Assembly: GCF_002104995.1 (NCBI RefSeq)
Contig: NW_024468251.1
Coordinates: 1-64,000, forward strand
Reading direction: 5' to 3'
DNA length: 64,000 bases
DNA from: Linderina pennispora
Lineage: Eukaryota > Kickxellomycota > Kickxellomycetes > Kickxellales > Kickxellaceae
How positions within the stretch are numbered: the first letter of the stretch is position 1; each line of letters opens with the position of its first letter. Below are positions 11,101 through 24,200 of the stretch, one piece after another. The notes under the pieces were generated by a model. That model saw only the letters and a list, made by a program, of their open reading frames with translations. It did not search any database and was not told where the DNA came from. A program made the position numbers and the translations under genes.

Positions 11101-12541
11101 ATGATCGGTTCATGGAAGGCACAGAAAGGCGATGAGGCCCGCCTTAGCATTTTTGACCCCCGCATGTACAAAACATGGAGGGTCAACGGAATGTACTACC
11201 TGCGGTTGATAGTCATAAGCACTGTTGCGCTATGGCTGCCGCTCTGCCTATTCTACGGCGCCGTGTACCGACGCAGCGTCAATGTCAACCACATCCACAT
11301 CGAGGTCATCGATCTGGACATGGGTCCGATTGGCAATGCTGTAACAAACGCGGCTATGGGGGCTCTCCGCAACAACAACAACCCCACATGGCGCGTCCGC
11401 CGCGATATTCCATTCGATCCAGTCGGCTAAGGAGTGGATTAAAAACCATGGCTGGGGCGGGGTAGTTGTCAACCCAGGCGCATCAGACCGGCTGGCGCAG
11501 GCGCTGAATGGCAGGCCTGAGTACAACCCAGACGACGCACTGACAGTGATAGTTTCCAGCGGACGAAACCCAATCGGCGAGCCCCTGTTTGCCCAGCCAG
11601 CTCTACTGGAGCTAGCCTTACACGTCCAATCTAGATTCGCGATCAGGTCGCTGACTGACTTTAAGCGCTCTGGTGCAACAGCTACCCCAAACCTGAACGC
11701 GCTACTCAACCCTGTGTCGTACACCAAAATTGATGTCAGTCCTTACACGCTTCCTCTTGCACCCATCCTCTACCTACTCCCCTTCTTGGTCGGCTTTTTG
11801 TGCACAATCGGGATGCTGATTACATGGAAGACGACCACGTTCACATTCTTCCTAAAGGCTAGATTCCTGCACGTATGGACAGCGCTCCTCTCTCTTATTC
11901 TGGCGATGGGCCTGCATCATCGGCCTCTATAGGCAGCTTGGCAATATTGGCATTCAAGGGCCCAGACTACGGTGCGGAACACCAGGGACTGACATACACG
12001 GCCGGCAGGTTCTTCTCCATTTGGTTCACAACCATGGCCGTTCATTACTGCACTTGCGCTGTGGAACCTCGCGTGGTTCATGCTGCTGCCTCCAGATCTC
12101 ATTGGTTTGCTCTCGGTGTCCACCGTGATTCCCAACGTTGTTTCGTGCCTGGTTCCAGTTGAGCTGACGCCGCGGTTTTTCCGCTGGTTCTACGCAACAC
12201 CATTCTTCAACGGCGCCATGCTGTTCAGGTACATAATCAGCGGTGCATACAAGCGCATTGGAGAAAACGTCGGCATCATGCTAGGCGAAATTGCGATCAT
12301 GGCCTGTGCTCTCGGGATTACCGCCTGGCTCAGGCAGTACATGGCTGTGAACGGCATATGCGATGTGCCCGGATTCATCCATGGCAACCCCTTTTACAAC
12401 AGCCCTGTCCCCTACTACAAGGCAGAAGTCTCGGCACCAATGCTCATGGCTGAGAGGGACGACTCTGAAAGAAGAACCCTGCATATCGCCGACTCGCACA
12501 ACGACGCCACCAGTGTCAAGGACGGAAATCTGGGCGTGTAG
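11101..12541 (+). CDS. Sng1-like multi-pass membrane protein (DUF3533, YhgE/Pip type)
   Basis: One N-terminal membrane segment (YYLRLIVISTVALWLPLCLFY) is followed by an extracytoplasmic domain with the family pattern VIDLDMGPIGNAV, WRVRRD and WGGVVVNPGASDRL. A C-terminal block of about five membrane segments follows (about 11,740-12,370). This matches the fungal SNG1/DUF3533 family, named for nitrosoguanidine resistance in yeast and related to bacterial YhgE/Pip transporters. The transported substrate is unknown. The hydrophilic tail after 12,400 is Glu/Asp-rich. Frame changes occur at about 11,425, 11,900 and 12,080. The ATG at 11,101 gives a short basic cytosolic head. Confidence 0.8.
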
Positions 12542-12958
12542 ATATACATCTCCATTCTGCTTATCAATCACACAAACATCATGCACCATGATCGCTGGTA
12601 TATGAATACTTTATCCATGCGGTGGATGACATATGAATGTGATTCCCAAGCTTTTTTGTCTTTTTCAGGCCGCGGAAGATTATCTGGCAGCTTGTAGAAA
12701 AATATTCGGACATGATCGTCTACAATACAAATCACCTGTTTCCTTTTTCGTATGACGATCCTCATTCGCCCAAAATTGCCTGCCGATCTGCTCTGCCAAC
12801 CAAGCTGGCAGCAGGACGTCTTTTCAGCTGGAGTCCCGCTTTCCTCTTTTTTCTTTTTTCAGGTCGTTGCAGGAGTTAAATGGGTCCAAGGCTATCCCTC
12901 TCTCTTCAGGCTCCAACCCCTTTGCCCCCTCACCACCTTTGCTTGCTTTATCCCACCT

Positions 12959-14546
12959 ATGGCACTCAGCACATTTGCCACAAAACTCGATCTTGACGAT
13001 ATTGTTGCGCGAGCTGTCTCGCTGGTGGATGCCATCGGCTACAAGCGTCTGGCTGGCACAGTCGTTTCGGCATATGCATCCTGGAAGCTGCTGTATGCGC
13101 TTTTTCTGTCGCCGCTCCGCAACATCCCCGGCCCATTTATCGCTCGCCTGACAGGGCTGCGGGCCATGATCAGTCTCTTTGCCGGCAACTCATGCACAGA
13201 CGCCGACAGCGACTTCAAGAAATATGGCGAAATCTACGTATATGGGCCCAACACAGTCAGCATTTCGAATCCTGCGGCTAGCCGCACCATCCTTGGCTCA
13301 CATGCGTTTTTGAAAACCGACTACTACAAGGGCAGCGACCTCTTTGGACGAGCAGACGACGTTCTCGAGTCGCAATCCGCATATCAACCAGCTGCGTCGC
13401 CGCCAGATGGGACCCATGTTTACCTTTGGATATCTGCACCGCATGGAGCCGACTATCATCAAATACGGCGCTGCTGCGCTGAAAACCAAGTGGGAAAGGG
13501 CCGTTGATGAGGCGGCGCAGAAGGGTGAGCAGGCGGTTGTCAATGCCCACCGCGATTTGGCCTACGCCACCTTTGACGTTACTGGCGCCCTGGCCTTTGG
13601 CCGCGACTTTAATGCCCTCAGAAACAACGACCCGACAGTGGTGCGCTGGGTGAATGACTCGTTTGGCTACTTTGGCATTTGCATGGCAGTGCCCCTGCTC
13701 AAATACAGCCCCTTCCGCCTGCTTGTCTGGCCGCTGTGGAGCAGTCTCCAGGAGCTACTGACCTTCGCCCGTGAATCTATCGAGCACCGGCGGAATGAGA
13801 TTCAGGAGGGGAAGCAGACGCCCAGCGACTTGCTCGCAGCGTTCCTTGACTCGGAAGATCCAGAGTCAAAGATCCGCATGACCAGCAACCAGATCCTCGC
13901 CGAAACGATTGTGACACTCCTTGCTGGTAGTGAGACATCCTCGAACACGCTGCTGTGGACAATCCACCTGCTGCTGCTCAACCCAGTATCGATGAAGCGC
14001 GTTGTCGACGAGGTCCGGACCAAATTTGCCAAGGACCACGTGGTCACATATAGTGAGGGCCGCACCAGCCTGCCGTACTTGGAGGCATGCCTGTACGAGA
14101 GCATGCGGCTCAGACCCGTATCTGGCGGCCAGTGGCCCCGCCTTGTCCCCAAGGGTGGCATAACCGTGTGTGGCCATTTCCTGCCCGAGGGAACGGTGGT
14201 CAATCTGAACTTCTCCGGCATCCATCACCATGCCGACTGCTGGCACGAGCCCTATATGTTTACCCCTGAGCGCTTCTTGGACAACGACGAAGCCAAGCGC
14301 AAGCTGCTGACATTTAGCACCGGCGTGCGCATCTGTCCTGGAAGAAACCTGGCGTGGATGGAGATGGTGCCGATCCTGGCGAATCTCTTGAAGGACTTTG
14401 ATATCAGTCTGCCTGAGGATGTTCCGTTTGGCCCCGAAATCCTCGACGAGAGCGGCTATCCCAAGGTCATGGACTCCAAGCACTACATTGTTCCTTCGCC
14501 TACCAACTCTGATCGAGACGGCCGGATCGTCATCTCCAGAGCGTAA
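12959..14546 (+). CDS. Cytochrome P450 monooxygenase
   Basis: The start at 12,959 gives a hydrophobic N-terminal anchor followed by the proline hinge NIPGPFIARLTGL. Further P450 marks are the I-helix LLAGSETSSNTLLW, the K-helix ExxR (YESMRLRP), the PERF region (FTPERFLD) and the heme loop FSTGVRICPGRNLA with the Cys thiolate ligand. Length (about 528 residues) is standard for a microsomal class II P450. The C-terminal two thirds are one intact frame; one base shift near 13,350 joins it to the N-terminal part. The CYP family and substrate cannot be assigned. The BAHD acyltransferase lies 10 kb away, too far to claim a cluster. Confidence 0.9.
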
Positions 14547-15227
14547 ACCCACCTCATGGTTTTTACAATATAAAGCATGGAATTGCTTGGGTATGCCCTG
14601 TAATTAAAAAAAGGCTACCCCATCATAAACGGCCCTTACTTTCATTCTACGCGGGAACCCCTGCAGCCGGATATATTCTGGAGAGCCTATGGCATGAGCG
14701 AGTACGGGCCAGCCAGGGGCGAACAGCAGGGATGTAACAGTGAGGGTGTGGATAAGGGCGAGGAGGCTTGGGTTTACTGCTTAGGCTGGTGCCCGCAACT
14801 AAAAAATGTGGGGATTTGAGGGGAAGGGGTGAGGGCTTCAGTATTTGCTCTTTATTCAGATATAAGGCTTGCTCTTTTTCTCTCTTTTGTTTCCCCACTC
14901 TAAATTCTTAGCAAACAAATTTACTGCGAAATGTTCAGCTCCACATTCAGTAATTTGGGCAAAAAACGGAAGGTGCTAAATGTATACAGCATACATTCAT
15001 CTCCCTCCCCACAGTTTACCTCCTGTCCAAAAGCACCAGGAATAGACCTTTGGGAAATTTACTGGCAGCATTTTAACCGATATGGCCATTTTCCACCAAG
15101 AAGCCATATGCAGCGCCATGTTGGACCATTGTCTCTTCTGCTTTTTTGTTTCGTATCGTTCATTCTGCATTCCTTGAGCACCGCTTTCGCCATTATTCAT
15201 ATCTAGATTTGGAAATACGGGTCCTTA
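14547..15227. other. Intergenic, no gene seen
   Basis: About 680 bases between the P450 stop and the kinase start, AT-rich with several A/T runs. The frames in it are short and low-complexity. It should contain the P450 terminator and the kinase promoter. Confidence 0.5.
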
Positions 15228-18200
15228 ATGGCTGAGGTCAGCACAAACGTAGAGGACACTTTGTTCACTGAGGGCGATTTGTCGTCGCAGTTAGAGTTTA
15301 GCATAAATCTGGGCATGCTCTCGGACAAAGCTCCGGCACAGCAGTGTGGGCGTCCGCGGCACTCGATTAGCGGGCACAAGGCAAGATCGCTGCACAAGCT
15401 GCTCCGGCCACAAAAACACCGGCTCCGAACCACATCGATGCGCCAAGGCAATTCTACCAGGGCGTCGCAGATCCTCAGCAACCACAGCCAGTCACAGGTC
15501 CAAGCAGCCGCGCAAACGAGCCGGCACCAATGTGACAGAGTTTAGTCTGCAGCTAGGTAACTTTCCGTCGCCATTGGCGTCGTTTTCCAAGAATGACATC
15601 TGGAAGACAGACTGCGAGCAGGAGTCCAAGCCTGAGTTCGATTTTGGTAGCCTGGCCGGGATCTCTGTGCGCCAGATTGACAGCTCGGTCCGAGGTCAGC
15701 GGTCAGCTGCGAGAAACGACTGTATCGGCAGGCGCCAGGCAGCCAGCACGCCATTCCAGCCATTTGCATGGTAGCTTTGGCAATAGCGACCGCCCGTCTT
15801 CGCTCGTTCCGCAGTATAACCGCAGTTCGCGCGAAGAAACAAAGAGCACCTGCGCTTTTACTCACACCCCGTCTGAGGCTGCACCAGTGTCATTGAGGGG
15901 CTATCAGGCCACCCATCCAGCAGCTGCCGTTGGCCACATGGCGGCTGCTGGCCATGAGTCGCGGGGGAGCGCTTTCGATGCTACGGTCGGCGCAATGCCA
16001 TGCTCGATTGAAGTGCCGGCTGCAGCGTCGGGCTGCGATTCTGAGGCCCCTCCCCCGCAGCGGCAGAGCAGCCTCATGTTCACAGCCGCTTGACGTCAAG
16101 GCAGTGAGCAAGCTGATTGACGCGGCCAACGACGAGGAAAGGCTGGTAGAGGAGGGGGTTTTGGTGGAACTGCCCGTGAAGCCGCAAAAGAAACTGCTCA
16201 AGAGTCTGCGCAAGATCCGTACGCTGCGCAAGAGCGTGCCTTCGTTTCGGCCACAAGCGCTACAAGATTGCGTCCAAAACTACCAAGCCATCGCAGATAT
16301 TACCCAAGACGCCCGATTGCGCAGAGGGAGCCTGATGTAAAGGCAAAGGGCAGCAAGCCGATAACTGCGTCCTCGCGCGTGTGCGACAAGTCGACGCCAG
16401 CCTCGGCACCATTGCCCACGGTTCCGGGTCTCGAGCGGCTGGCCCTGCAGCAAGCCGAGCAGACAGGCGCCGCGCCGCGTCCCGCGATCGGCCACATTAG
16501 CCCAGTACGGCAGCGATGCGGCAAACCCCGGCTACGTGCCATAGCAGTGTCGCTGAAGAGCACGCGCTCCCGGCAGTTCCTGCTCAACACGCCGCTGGGC
16601 GAATTCGAAGTGCTCAAGACACTGGGGCAGGGGAGCTACGGCAAAGTCAAGCTGATGCGGTCCGCACTGACCAACGAGCAATTCGCAGTCAAGATCATCA
16701 AGCGGTACCCGCCACACAAGCACCGGCGCGGGCACCAAGAGTACCGCAAGGCCAAGACGCTCGACCGGCGGGTGGTCCGCGAAGCCAACTTGGCAGCAAT
16801 CCTGGGCCAGCTCCACCCGCACATTGTGCCGCTGCATGACTTCCGCGTCACCGATACCCATTTCTATCTGTTCTACGCGTTCGTCAATGGCGTCACGCTT
16901 GCCGAGCGCGTGGGCACACATGGGCTGAGCGAGAAGGAGGCGAGGGCGATTTTCAAGCCGGTTGTTGAGACAATCAATTTCTGCCACCAGTACTCGGTCA
17001 TCCACCGCGACATCAAGCTCGAGAACGTGCTCATCGACTACGTCGACGATGCAGAGAAGGCGCGGCCGTTCATGGACCGGCAGCCATACATTGTGCAGCC
17101 AGCGCTCAGATGTTGCAACGGGAGGCAAGGGAGGCACTGGCGGGCTCTGGGCGCCGGTCCTGGAGGGCATGATTGGGCGCAAGACCAGCGGGCCGAATGG
17201 GGAAGAAGCCAACGAGCTTCCATCGCCGGCGGGCGTCCAAGGACATGGGCATTGACTACCGCACCGCGTCGGTGTTTGACGGATGCGTCAAGATCATCGA
17301 CTTTGGGCTGGCGAACTTCTTCGACGGCATCTCGTTGATGGAGACATTCTGCGGCAGCCTTCCATATACTGCGCCGGAGATCCTGCGCGGCGACGCGTAT
17401 GTGGGACCGGAAATCGACGTGTGGTCACTGGGCGTGCTTCTGTATGTCATGCTTACGGGCCAGTTCCCATTCGAGGACCCAGCGCAGCCCAAGAACTTTG
17501 ACAAGATCATGGCTGGAGACTTTTCGCTGCGCACAAACATGAGCCATGACCTGCAGGAGCTGCTAGTCAGGATGCTGGAGCCCAACGCCAAGCGCCGCAT
17601 CTCCATGCAGGGCATCTTGCAACACCCGTGGCTACTGGGCGGCGGCCAGGAGGATTCGGCAGCCCGGCCGATGCCCAGCACAATGACCATGGTGGAACTG
17701 GACAGGCACTGGGTCCCAAGGCCCGGCATCTGCTGCCCGCACCACCCGTTCCCGATCACCGACGCCATCCACGACCGCCGCACGCTCCTGCTGCCAGGCC
17801 CGCACATCAACGCGCTGATTGCTCGCGAAGTGGCCACATGCCTGGACCGCAGTCTGGACGACGTCATGCGGATCCTGGAAACGGCCATGGAGAATGGCGA
17901 GCCGCACGACCGCATGCGGCTCAGCGCCTTGCAGGAGCCGCTGGCTGGCCAGGTTTTGCGCTGGCCCAATGCCCTGCGGAGCGTAGGCCGCGGCAGCGTA
18001 ATCGAGGTGGCCAACTCGCCGGTGGTGTCGGTGTATGCGCTGGTTGCGCAGCAGATCGACATGCGCCGGTACTACCTGGAGCTGCCCATTGTCGAGCGAG
18101 CGGACGGCCCAAAGCGCCAGTCCCTTTGCCACTGCGCAAGCCGGGGATTACCAATAGACGAACGCAACGACCGTGCGCTGCAGGAGGAGCTGGCGCCGCT

Positions 18201-19491
18201 GCAACCCAGGCGCCAGCACAACCTGTTCCACAGGCTGTCGTCGCAGCTCAGCACAACGCTTGGCCACTCGGCCAGCGCTTCCCAGCGGGTCTCGCTGCCG
18301 GCAAAGATTCATTCAACAGTGCCTTTGACTAGATCAAACAGCAAGCACAGCGACCGCCGCTGGTCGATGTTCCAGATGGCCGGCCAGCCAAAAGACATAA
18401 AGCACCAAATCTCCGACCCGGAGCCGCAGCAGCCGCTAGAACCGCTGAATCTCCGCAGCATCGGCGTCATGGAGGACATGACGTCGCGCATTGCCTTGCC
18501 AAATGACCTTACTGGAATTCCGCCCGAGACCGTGCTGGGGCTGGTCTCGCGGCTTCTGAATCTGCACATGATCGCACACACTTTTGTCGAGACACGCAGA
18601 ATGCCCGTGCACAAGGCACTCAACATGAGCATGTTCTCGCTCAAGACCATTGCCGCCATGATGACTTCGGTCAAGACCCGCGCCCAGCATACTGCTCAGG
18701 ACATGGACCTTGAGACGCAGGCCAGCGACAGCATTTATGTCGACGCGCCCAGCGTCATCAACGAGTCGATTGCCAATGCGTCGGAGCCCCTGTGCTCAGA
18801 GGATATCCCCGTGGTGCTCGATTTAGAGACCCAGGACAATCCGCACGAGCCGCGCCACCACAACATCAGATCCTTTTTCTCCTACATGGTGCCCAGGGGC
18901 CTGCGCTCCATGACCGATGACCGGCGGCAGGCCTCCCAGTATTGCAGCAAGCTGAGCAAAGAGCCCCCTAGCGACCGGTCGGGGCTTGGCAGAATCCTCG
19001 GGCCGCGCAGGAAGAACTCCATGGCTCCCAGTATGCCAATGCTCAAGCGTTGCAACTCCACCAGCGACTCGCCCGACGGCCGGCTGGTCGGCGACCTGTA
19101 TCAGGAGCAGATGGGCGTGCCGGACATTACCACCACGGTGCCGGTGCAGTATGCGACGCCGGTGATTTTCGCCCAGTACTCGCCGTCGCTCAACAGGTGG
19201 CGCGAGACCGAGGTCGTCGAGTACTACAGCTGCTCGGTCCGCATCGAGCTGGTCCGCATCGGCGGCTGCGAGTCCCGCCACCGCTACGCGCTTTTGATTG
19301 ACCGCATGACCGGACATAAGGGCAAGTTCTCCTTGTTCCGTATGTTCTTGCGGCGCATGATATCGGCGCTGCCAGGGCTTGGAGCCCGAGCAGTTCGCCC
19401 CACATACCCAGACACGACCCGCAGATCACAGTCGTCTAGAACAGAAATTATATTTTCCCTTGGCCATAAAGCTTATATTTCACAGCCCTGA
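15228..19491 (+). CDS. CAMK/AMPK-like Ser/Thr protein kinase with KA1-like C-terminus
   Basis: A long disordered basic N-terminus (15,228 to about 16,580) precedes the kinase domain. The domain shows LGQGSYGKVKLM (P-loop), FAVKIIK (VAIK Lys), HRDIKLENVLI (catalytic loop, about 17,000), IIDFGLANFF (DFG at 17,299-17,307), TFCGSLPYTAPEIL and IDVWSLGVLLYVMLTGQFPFED. A linker of about 600 residues leads to a C-terminal segment (VEYYSCSVRIELVRIGG, then KGKFSLFRMFLRRMISAL, about 19,210-19,380) that resembles the KA1 membrane/autoinhibitory domain of MARK/Kin1/Gin4-type kinases. The HRD-to-DFG spacing is about 90 residues instead of about 15. The N-terminal third needs several one-base frame shifts. 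The exact stop is uncertain: the current frame ends at 19,491, overlapping the glucoamylase gene by 12 nt. Confidence 0.8.
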
Positions 19492-20956
19492 CATTATCTC
19501 CACCAGCTGTGCCCGCGCCCGCGCTGCAGCCGTATGTGCCGCGTAGCTCCATGTCAGATGGATGGCGCCGCGGCCGTACCCGTCGTAGCGGAACCACTGC
19601 TCGTACATGGTATGGTCGCGCGAGGTGTGTCTAGGCGACTCGGCCCATATATCTGTCGCCAATAGCCAGCAGCTGGCTCAGCATCGCCTGGAACTCGCTT
19701 GACCTGGTAGATACCTGGGCCCGAAACCGGCAGGTTCAGAATCTCCTGCCAGTTCATGCGTCGCCAGGAACCCTCTGCATGGCTGTGAACGCAATGCCAA
19801 GGCGGTAGTGGTACTCAGGCCATGGCCGAAGTGGCCAGCGACCACGGATTCCCCATGGACGTGCCGTCGCCATTATACACGTCCTCGGGGTACCGCCCGA
19901 TGGCTACACCGATGGGCACACTAATGCCACTGATGTCGGTGCTGACCACGCTGTTGATCGGATACAAGCTCTCAAACGCCTCAACGAGCCTGCTCACCGT
20001 GGCCATCATCTGCACCGGAGGCCACCGAGTATTTGGAGTCGGTGTTGCCGAAATGCAGTGCGGCCAGAAGCACCTGCGTGTCCAGATTGGACTGCTTGCT
20101 TGCGAGGCCGCCAGGACCAGTCCAGGGTGGTCAATAGATGGCCGCGCCTGGCATCCCAGAACCGCCCCAGATCCCGCTCCAGCGCTCTCGCCTGCCCTCG
20201 GTACTTGATATAGCCATTTGGTGTCGCCCAGGACTGCGCTGCCAACTCAGCTGCCGTCCAGAAGCGCCCGCCACTGCGCCATGCGCGTGTAGAAATGCGC
20301 CCCACGGGTCTCCTCCCAGATATCGCAGGTCCTGGTATCCTGCCACATTTCGGCAATATACTCCAGATCCGTCTTAATAACGGACTTGGCCTGGCTGCTG
20401 TACAGATAATCAATGGGCTGGCTACGGTCGCGCAGGTACCCAGCGTACTTTGTCAGCATATATGCGCGGATCGCCGGCCCGTCCGTCTGCGCATTGCACC
20501 AGCTGCCGGTAAATGCGCTGCCGTCCATGTGGAACTTGGCTTCGCCCAGTCCGTACCTGAGGCCCGGCAGTGACTGCAGGTGTCCGGGTGAACCTCACGT
20601 AATCATCGATCCTCTGCTGCACCGTGTCGCCCATGGTCTGGTTTAGCAAAAGCCAGGAGAACATTTCGTTCATTACCAGCGCAGAGTCGCGCGTCCACGC
20701 GTAATAGTAGTCGGGGTGGTGGCGGGAGGGCGAGGCGCAGACGGCGCCAGGCAGCGCCGAGGGGTCGTCTGCAAAGGGCGCTATGTTTGAGAGAATCCGG
20801 CGCTTGGAGAACTGCGTCTGGCTGCTTATCCAGCTTTGCAGAGGCTCATTGGCTGATTGCATTGTATGCATTGGGTGCTGCCGTGTATCGCCTGGATAGG
20901 TCCGCTGTGCAAGATATGCAGGCTAGGAACAATACAAGAACGCGTTGGACAATCAT
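19480..20956 (-). CDS. Secreted glucoamylase (GH15)
   Basis: A signal peptide (MIVQRVLVLFLACISCTADL) starts at the ATG at 20,956. GH15 landmarks follow: HPDYYYAWTRDSALV (substrate-binding), IWEETRGAHFYTR (general-acid Glu of the WEE motif, about 20,290-20,330), and MYEQWFRYDGYGRGAIHLTW (Glu of the YEQ triplet equals the catalytic base Glu400 of Aspergillus glucoamylase) near the C-terminus. The enzyme releases beta-glucose from non-reducing ends of starch and glycogen outside the cell. About 490 residues cover only the catalytic (alpha/alpha)6 barrel; no CBM20 starch-binding domain is seen. Multiple one-base frame changes break the locus (about 20,870, 20,580, 20,270, 20,040, 19,800 and 19,650). 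It converges on the kinase gene. Confidence 0.85.
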
Positions 20957-21225
20957 TTCGCAGTAATATGGAGAATAAAATGTTCTAGTTGCCAAAAAAA
21001 AACTATCTGGATATATGACCAGCGCGAGAAAAAAATAGAGACAGAAAGTGAAGCTGGCCTTGCCTTTATACTGTTTGGAATGGATCCCCTCCAGGAGTGG
21101 AGTCCAGTTTTTATTCATGTACCATGAATCACGCAGCTCGAAAGAGGGGGTGGAAATTTCCCTTCCCAGACCACATGGGTGGTCATTGCACCTCCACCAT
21201 GTGCAGCAATAAGGGCGAGGGACGG

Positions 21226-24200
21226 TTAGCGTGATTTCTGCCCAGCAGCCACACGTGAATGCCGGCGACGCACAGCCTTGTATCCTTCCAGCAACCGCTC
21301 AATCTCGGGCTTGCTAAGGTCGGAGCCACCGGGCTTCACCGACTGCATCCAGTAGTCAGCTGGCTGCACCGCGGCACCGCCCGCCGACGACCAATTGCCG
21401 GGAGCATTTCCACCAGCCCACGTCTGCACCGACGAACTGTCGGCGTTACTCCCCGGCGACGCAATGGCCGCCTGCGTAGCAGCCTCAGATGCGCGCAGAG
21501 CCGCCAGCTGCTGCAAGATCACTGACGAGTTCTCCAAGCTGGCGCTGCGGCCAGCTGACTCCATCGCATGTGACTTTTCCAATGCACTGCCCAAGTCACT
21601 GGGTGGCAGGGCGGCCCCGGCGTCATTGGCCGCCTGCTGGCTCGACACCGAGAGCAGCCGCATTAGCTCCGCCAGATCCTGCGCCGAGATCCCAGCCACA
21701 TTCGACAGAAGGCTACGCGCCCTCCCGCCCGCCGCCTGCGATGCATCCCCCGCGGGCGCCGCAGATGCTGCATCCAAGGGCTGCTGCACTGCTGCGTGGT
21801 CTGCAGGCCGCGTCTGGCCCGCATAGTAGCTGTGGTAGTGGTAGTGGAAGTGCGGCTCCAATGTGCGCTGCTGCTCCGACTCGTCGCCCGGCCGCACGCC
21901 AAACCCACCCATGGGCCGAGCCGGCATCAGCTGGCCAGGGAAGGGCAGCATGGCAACTGAGCTCAAGCGGTTCCTCAGGATGGCAAACGCCGAGCTCTGC
22001 GGCAAAAGCATCAGCAGCCCGTACAGTGCGCGCAGCAGATGCGGATACTGCATGCCATCCAATAGCTGCAGCCGGAGATAGGAAAACACCGGCGACTCGA
22101 TCAGCTGCACCAGCTTGTCGAGCTGCACCAGGAAGCTCACCGTCAGGTCCTGCGCCTGCTGCCCGAATATGCCGATCAGCTCGGTCGCCTGTCTCGTAGT
22201 GCTGCGACAGCAGACACAGCGTCAGGCAGGCCGCCGGGTTGTGGCTCCAGGTCCGGAACAGAGCCGTGAAGAGCCGGTGGCTGCGCTGGTTCACCTGCAC
22301 GTCGTGCTGCACGCGCTGCACTGCCGCCGTCACCACATTCTTGGCCTGCTCCGCCTCAATCATCCGCCGCCGCTGCTGCGGGCCCGGCCGCCGCCGGTCG
22401 CCGCGCAGTGCCCCGGCGCTGCCGGTCCGCGATCCCCCGATGCTGCGCCCACGGCTGGTCGCGTTGCGCATCAGCTTCGCTGGCTTCTGCAATGGCGCGT
22501 CCAGGCTGCTCTGGCTGGTGCCGCGCCGGCGACTCGCAGCCAGGCTTGGCTGGCGGCTCGACAAGTCGGCTTGGCCGGCGGTTTCGCCCTGGTCCATTAC
22601 GCCCGGGTGCGCACCTGCCGCTTTTCTCCAGCGACGCCAGCGCTGGCATGGTCAGCGGCATGCTTGGGTTGTACTGCCGCAGCAGAAGCCGCAGACCCTC
22701 GGTCTCGGGCTGCCGTAACCAGGATCCAGCTCAGATGCTGCACCATCACGCTGACAAACTCGAGGTCCGCCAGGCTCGCCTGCTCAAGGTGGCTCGCCCC
22801 GTCGCCCTCTACTTCCTCGCCCTCAGCCTCCTCGCCCTGCTCCAGCACACTCTCCTCTCCCGTCGCTGCTGGAATCGCTGCTGGAATCCACCGACTCGTT
22901 CTCGCCTGCCTGCATCTCCACAGACTCCCTATTTACCAAGCCGCGCGACGGGTCCCAAGAGGATGCAGACACGACGCCAAACCTCGGCATGGCCAGCAGC
23001 TTCGCCAGCAGACAAAACACCAGCTCGGGCTCCAGCACAACACACAGCTGCCTCACCATCAATGCTGCCCGCGTCTCCAGCAATACCCGACTAGTGGCAA
23101 ACATCTGCAGAAGGCTGCCCAGGAATCTTGACAAGTACGGCATTGCCTGCGGGTCCACATTGATGCCATTGGCTGGCTGCCCCAAGCTCTGCCGCATCGC
23201 TGGTCTGCGAGTACTGCGAGATCTGCGCAAACAGCTCCAGGTCCAGCTTGATCACCTGCTCGCTCGAGTCGCTCAGCATCTTCAAAAGAACCGGGAAACT
23301 CATGTCGTCGGGCGTCAGGATCCGCCACGGCGCCTTGCGGTGTAGCAGCAGCAGCCAGCGCATCCCAGCCACCTTGGTCTGCTCATGCACGTTCTTGGCA
23401 AACAGCTCCATGATCGCTGTCGCCGCATACTCGTAGTTGAATGGCTCAACCACCACCTCCTCATACTCCTCGGGCATATCCACACCGTACCCTCATTGCC
23501 ACCTCTGGGCGTCTGCGCTGCCCGCTTTGCGTTTTGCTCAGCCGCCACTGTGGCCGGAGACCCCGCAGTCTCACTGGCAGCCACTGCGTTGCTCTGGGCC
23601 GGCTGCACCGGCTCCAGCGGCGACAGCGGAGTGGACATTGACTCCCTGCGATCCCGTCCCGCCCCGCCGCCTACCGGCACTGCTGGCGGCGGTGACTGCG
23701 CCAGCCGCTTATCCACTCCTTGCGGGCCTGGCGTCGTGACCCGCGACGGCGCCATCGACACCACTGGCGAAACAGTTGATGCATGCAAAAGCGACTCTGC
23801 CCGCGACCTCGTTGCCGCATGGCCTGGAACCGACCCCACTGAAGTCATAGAAGCCGCCGGCGATTTGGGCCGCGTCACATTATTCACCGCCGCAACCGTC
23901 GACGTCACTGGCGGCAGCGGTCGGGCCAGCCGCGGCAGATGGTCCCCTGATTCCTTGACTATGCCCGCCGGCTCTGTTTTGGGCTCGCATTCCGGCTGCC
24001 GCCGCCGTGCCCGCCGCTCCCGTGCAGGCGCCGGTGCTTCGCTGACCAGATCATACAGCCGGCGGCTCGCGTCCTCCGCGGTATGCCGCAGAACCGACAC
24101 TGGATGCGACACCGATGGCAGCAGCGCATTGATTAATGTTGGCACAAACCCGATCATGACCTCGGGGCAGATCCATGTGAACTCGTACACCCAGTGCAAG

